64,000 nt of DNA from Amycolatopsis orientalis DSM 43388 (GTDB lineage Bacteria; Actinomycetota; Actinomycetes; Mycobacteriales; Pseudonocardiaceae): the NCBI RefSeq assembly GCF_000411975.1, contig NZ_ASXG01000014.1:21159-85158 (forward strand), written 5' to 3'. This document shows positions 62,695-64,000 of this stretch, in pieces. The notes below the pieces were generated by a model. The model was not told the DNA's origin. It saw only the letters and a program-made list of their open reading frames with translations, and did no database searches. Numbering within the stretch: position 1 is the first letter of the stretch; each line of letters starts with the position of its first letter. Both the position numbers and the translations under genes were made by a program.

Positions 62695-63041
62695 CAGCTG
62701 TGCGCCGTCGGGTGTCGTGGCTGGTACAGCGGGAGAAGGCTGCCGCTGGGAAGGCGGAGCGACACTCGGGTGCCCCAGGATGCGGTCGTCGGCTCGCCGT
62801 CCACTTCGGCTCCTTTCGCGGTCAGCTGGCGGACTGTTTCGGCTAGGTTGTCGCACATCAGATAGAACTCCTGTTGCGGCGCTCCCTCCGTGGGATGCAC
62901 TGCCAGTTCCGTTGGGGGCAGGCGGAAAATGAGCCAGCCGTCGCCTGCGTCGACGTGTCCCAGTTCTAGGACGTCCTTGAGGAACTCTCGATCTGCTGCC
63001 GCGTCCTTGCTGTAGAGGATTACGTGTGAGCCGGTGATCAT
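62694..63041 (-). CDS. VOC-family (glyoxalase-like) protein
   Basis: 115 residues from ATG 63041 (GGAAGG upstream). Single VOC module: MITGSHVILYSKDAAADREFLKDVLEL, then GWLIFRLPPTELAVHP, EFYLMCDNLAETVRQLTAKG and VSLRLPSGSLLPLYQPRHP. Acts presumably as a dimer on a small metal-bound substrate or as an antibiotic-binding protein; substrate unknown. Confidence 0.85.
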   Translation of the reverse strand: MITGSHVILYSKDAAADREFLKDVLELGHVDAGDGWLIFRLPPTELAVHPTEGAPQQEFYLMCDNLAETVRQLTAKGAEVDGEPTTASWGTRVSLRLPSGSLLPLYQPRHPTAHS

Positions 63042-63469
63042 TGTTGTCCTTCCGGGAAGTTCTTGCTGGGCAACGGGAATCGCCTTGTTCGCGGGGACGA
63101 GCCGATCGAGTGATGCGGTCCGGGCGCGGGCCCTGCTAACGTTGAGTTCATCAAAGCAGTACATCTCAAGTGACGTGAGCCCGCGAGCTTTCTCGCAGCG
63201 GCCGTTGCGATTCCCTTTCTCTCCCAGTGCGTTGGCCAGCGCATTGGTCGGTGTGGTCTCGCCTGCGCGCGGTGAGGGCACGCTGTCCGGAACGGGAATC
63301 GCGACGACTGTGCGGGAGACCCGTCGCCGAGGCCTAGCCGCCGGGTTCGTCCCGTCATCACGATCGGACTCGTCAGCCAAGGAGGGACCGCCTATCGCCC
63401 AACCACAACTGAATACGCCCGCAACCCCGCGCGTGTGGAGTCGATGCGTCCGGAGTGCAGACCCGTAGC
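63042..63469. other. 428-base stretch without a convincing gene
   Basis: Both strands have open but unconserved frames. At 63379-63391 an AAGGAGGGACC ribosome-like site is followed by a short frame (IAQPQLNTPATPRVWSRC) to a stop at 63468, starting with ATC instead of a usual start. It could be a decayed gene start or a leader peptide. No terminator, RNA gene or operator is certain. Confidence 0.4.
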
Positions 63470-64000
63470 GAGCGAACGAGCAGGCACGCCACCTGCGGGC
63501 AGGCGGGCACGCCACCGCGAACGAGCATGCTCACCTCCGTTAACCATGCTCACCTCTGTCAACTCGGCAGGCCCGCCCTTCGAGCAGGCAAGCCCACTGG
63601 CGGGCACATAGGCGCCTTGAGGAGAGCCCGTCTCCGCTGGTCGAATCGGCCAAGCCGAGTTCGTGCAGTCGGGTCGGCAGGTCGTCAGCGGAAGCCAGAC
63701 TTCCGGGGCTGACAGGCCAGTCACGTCGAGCAGGCAGGCACCCGACGACGACGATGAGCAGGCTGACCTTCGCGAACGGCAGGCACGCCGCCGCGAGCAA
63801 GCCAGGCCCACTCCCGCGAGGCGCCAGCCGTGCCACGGCGAGCAAGCCAGGCCCACCCTGCAAACCGCGAGGCCCGCCACGGCAAGCAGGCACGCCCACC
63901 CCGCGGCCGCCAGGCACGCCATGGCAAGCAAGCCAGACCCGCCCCGCGAACCGGCGAACCCGCCACGGCACGCAAGCCACGCCCGCCCCGCGAACCGGCG
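63470..64000. repeat. Degenerate ~43-bp tandem array at the right edge
   Basis: GCCACGGC-type words start units at 63787 (GCCGCCGC), 63832, 63876, 63918 and 63962, spacing 42-45 bases. Each continues with AGCAAGCCAGGCCCACC and GCGAACCG- or GCGAGG-like words. Looser copies with CAGGCACGCC and GCTCACCTC occur from 63470. The array runs off the window. Frames through it are incidental since the unit length is not a multiple of three. Confidence 0.72.

Noticed and set aside
63034..63468. 144-codon plus-strand frame opposite the VOC promoter
   Set aside because: Starts inside the antisense of the VOC start, low complexity, no recognised domain; only its last part has a ribosome-like site.
63470..64000. 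Possible CRISPR array
   Set aside because: The ~43-bp units are contiguous and degenerate, with no unique spacers and no cas genes nearby.

Overview
The window is chromosomal DNA from a high-GC actinobacterium. Codon third positions are strongly G/C and GTG starts are common. It carries a class II (B12) ribonucleotide reductase with nrdR, IdeR, LexA with actinobacterial SOS boxes, an mce4/KstR-type sterol block and gluABCD. Gene content and order (lexA with a divergent LysM gene, nrdR and nrdJ, hflX, dapF, miaA, a DUF349 gene and miaB) resemble the mycobacterial Rv2718c-Rv2733c neighbourhood. With the other content this suggests Pseudonocardiales, probably Amycolatopsis or a relative; that assignment is inference. 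No insertion sequence, phage gene, CRISPR array, rRNA or tRNA was recognised.

Layout. 1-7485: a sterol uptake and side-chain degradation block (mce4B', mce4A, yrbE4B, yrbE4A, an SDR, hsd4A and fdxD on the minus strand; fadE26 and fadE27 on the plus strand), with a consensus KstR operator between fdxD and fadE26. 7469-12240: an acuC / GNAT-acyl-CoA-synthetase pair, probably reversible lysine acylation; the acyltransferase carries a very long Gly/Ser/Pro-rich N-terminus. 12454-17153: a DJ-1-like protein, a rhodanese, then ideR-galK (overlapping) and galE. 17154-17796: an array of ~100-bp degenerate repeats. 17797-30785: a DUF4192 protein, an M23 peptidase, a NarL-type two-component system, an X-Pro dipeptidase-like hydrolase, a DUF4139 protein, a CBS protein, a MocR regulator divergent from a DinB-like protein, a zinc peptidase and a prolyl oligopeptidase. 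30782-34689: two TetR-controlled loci, each with a visible inverted-repeat operator.

34787-53796: the conserved housekeeping core: nrdJ-nrdR, a LysM SOS protein with 32-residue internal repeats, lexA, hflX, dapF, miaA, a DUF349 protein and miaB. Between hflX and dapF sits a block found out of place relative to the mycobacterial order: an ArsR-like regulator, a broken MFS exporter and an atypical valyl-tRNA synthetase. 53898-55977: a toxin-antitoxin-like pair and a secreted polysaccharide-lyase-like protein. 55997-62633: a TAXI solute-binding lipoprotein, a GluK/GluR-like two-component system and the gluABCD glutamate-type ABC transporter, with notable RNA/DNA secondary structure in the gluA leader and between gluB and gluC. 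62694-64000: a VOC protein, then ~960 bases with no convincing gene, ending in a ~43-bp degenerate tandem array.

The most unusual items are the repeat-expanded, apparently LexA-controlled LysM membrane protein, the low-complexity extension of the acyltransferase, the grouping of a TAXI sensor-like lipoprotein with GluKR/GluABCD, the mutually exclusive stems in the gluA leader, and the ArsR / dead MFS / second-type ValRS block.
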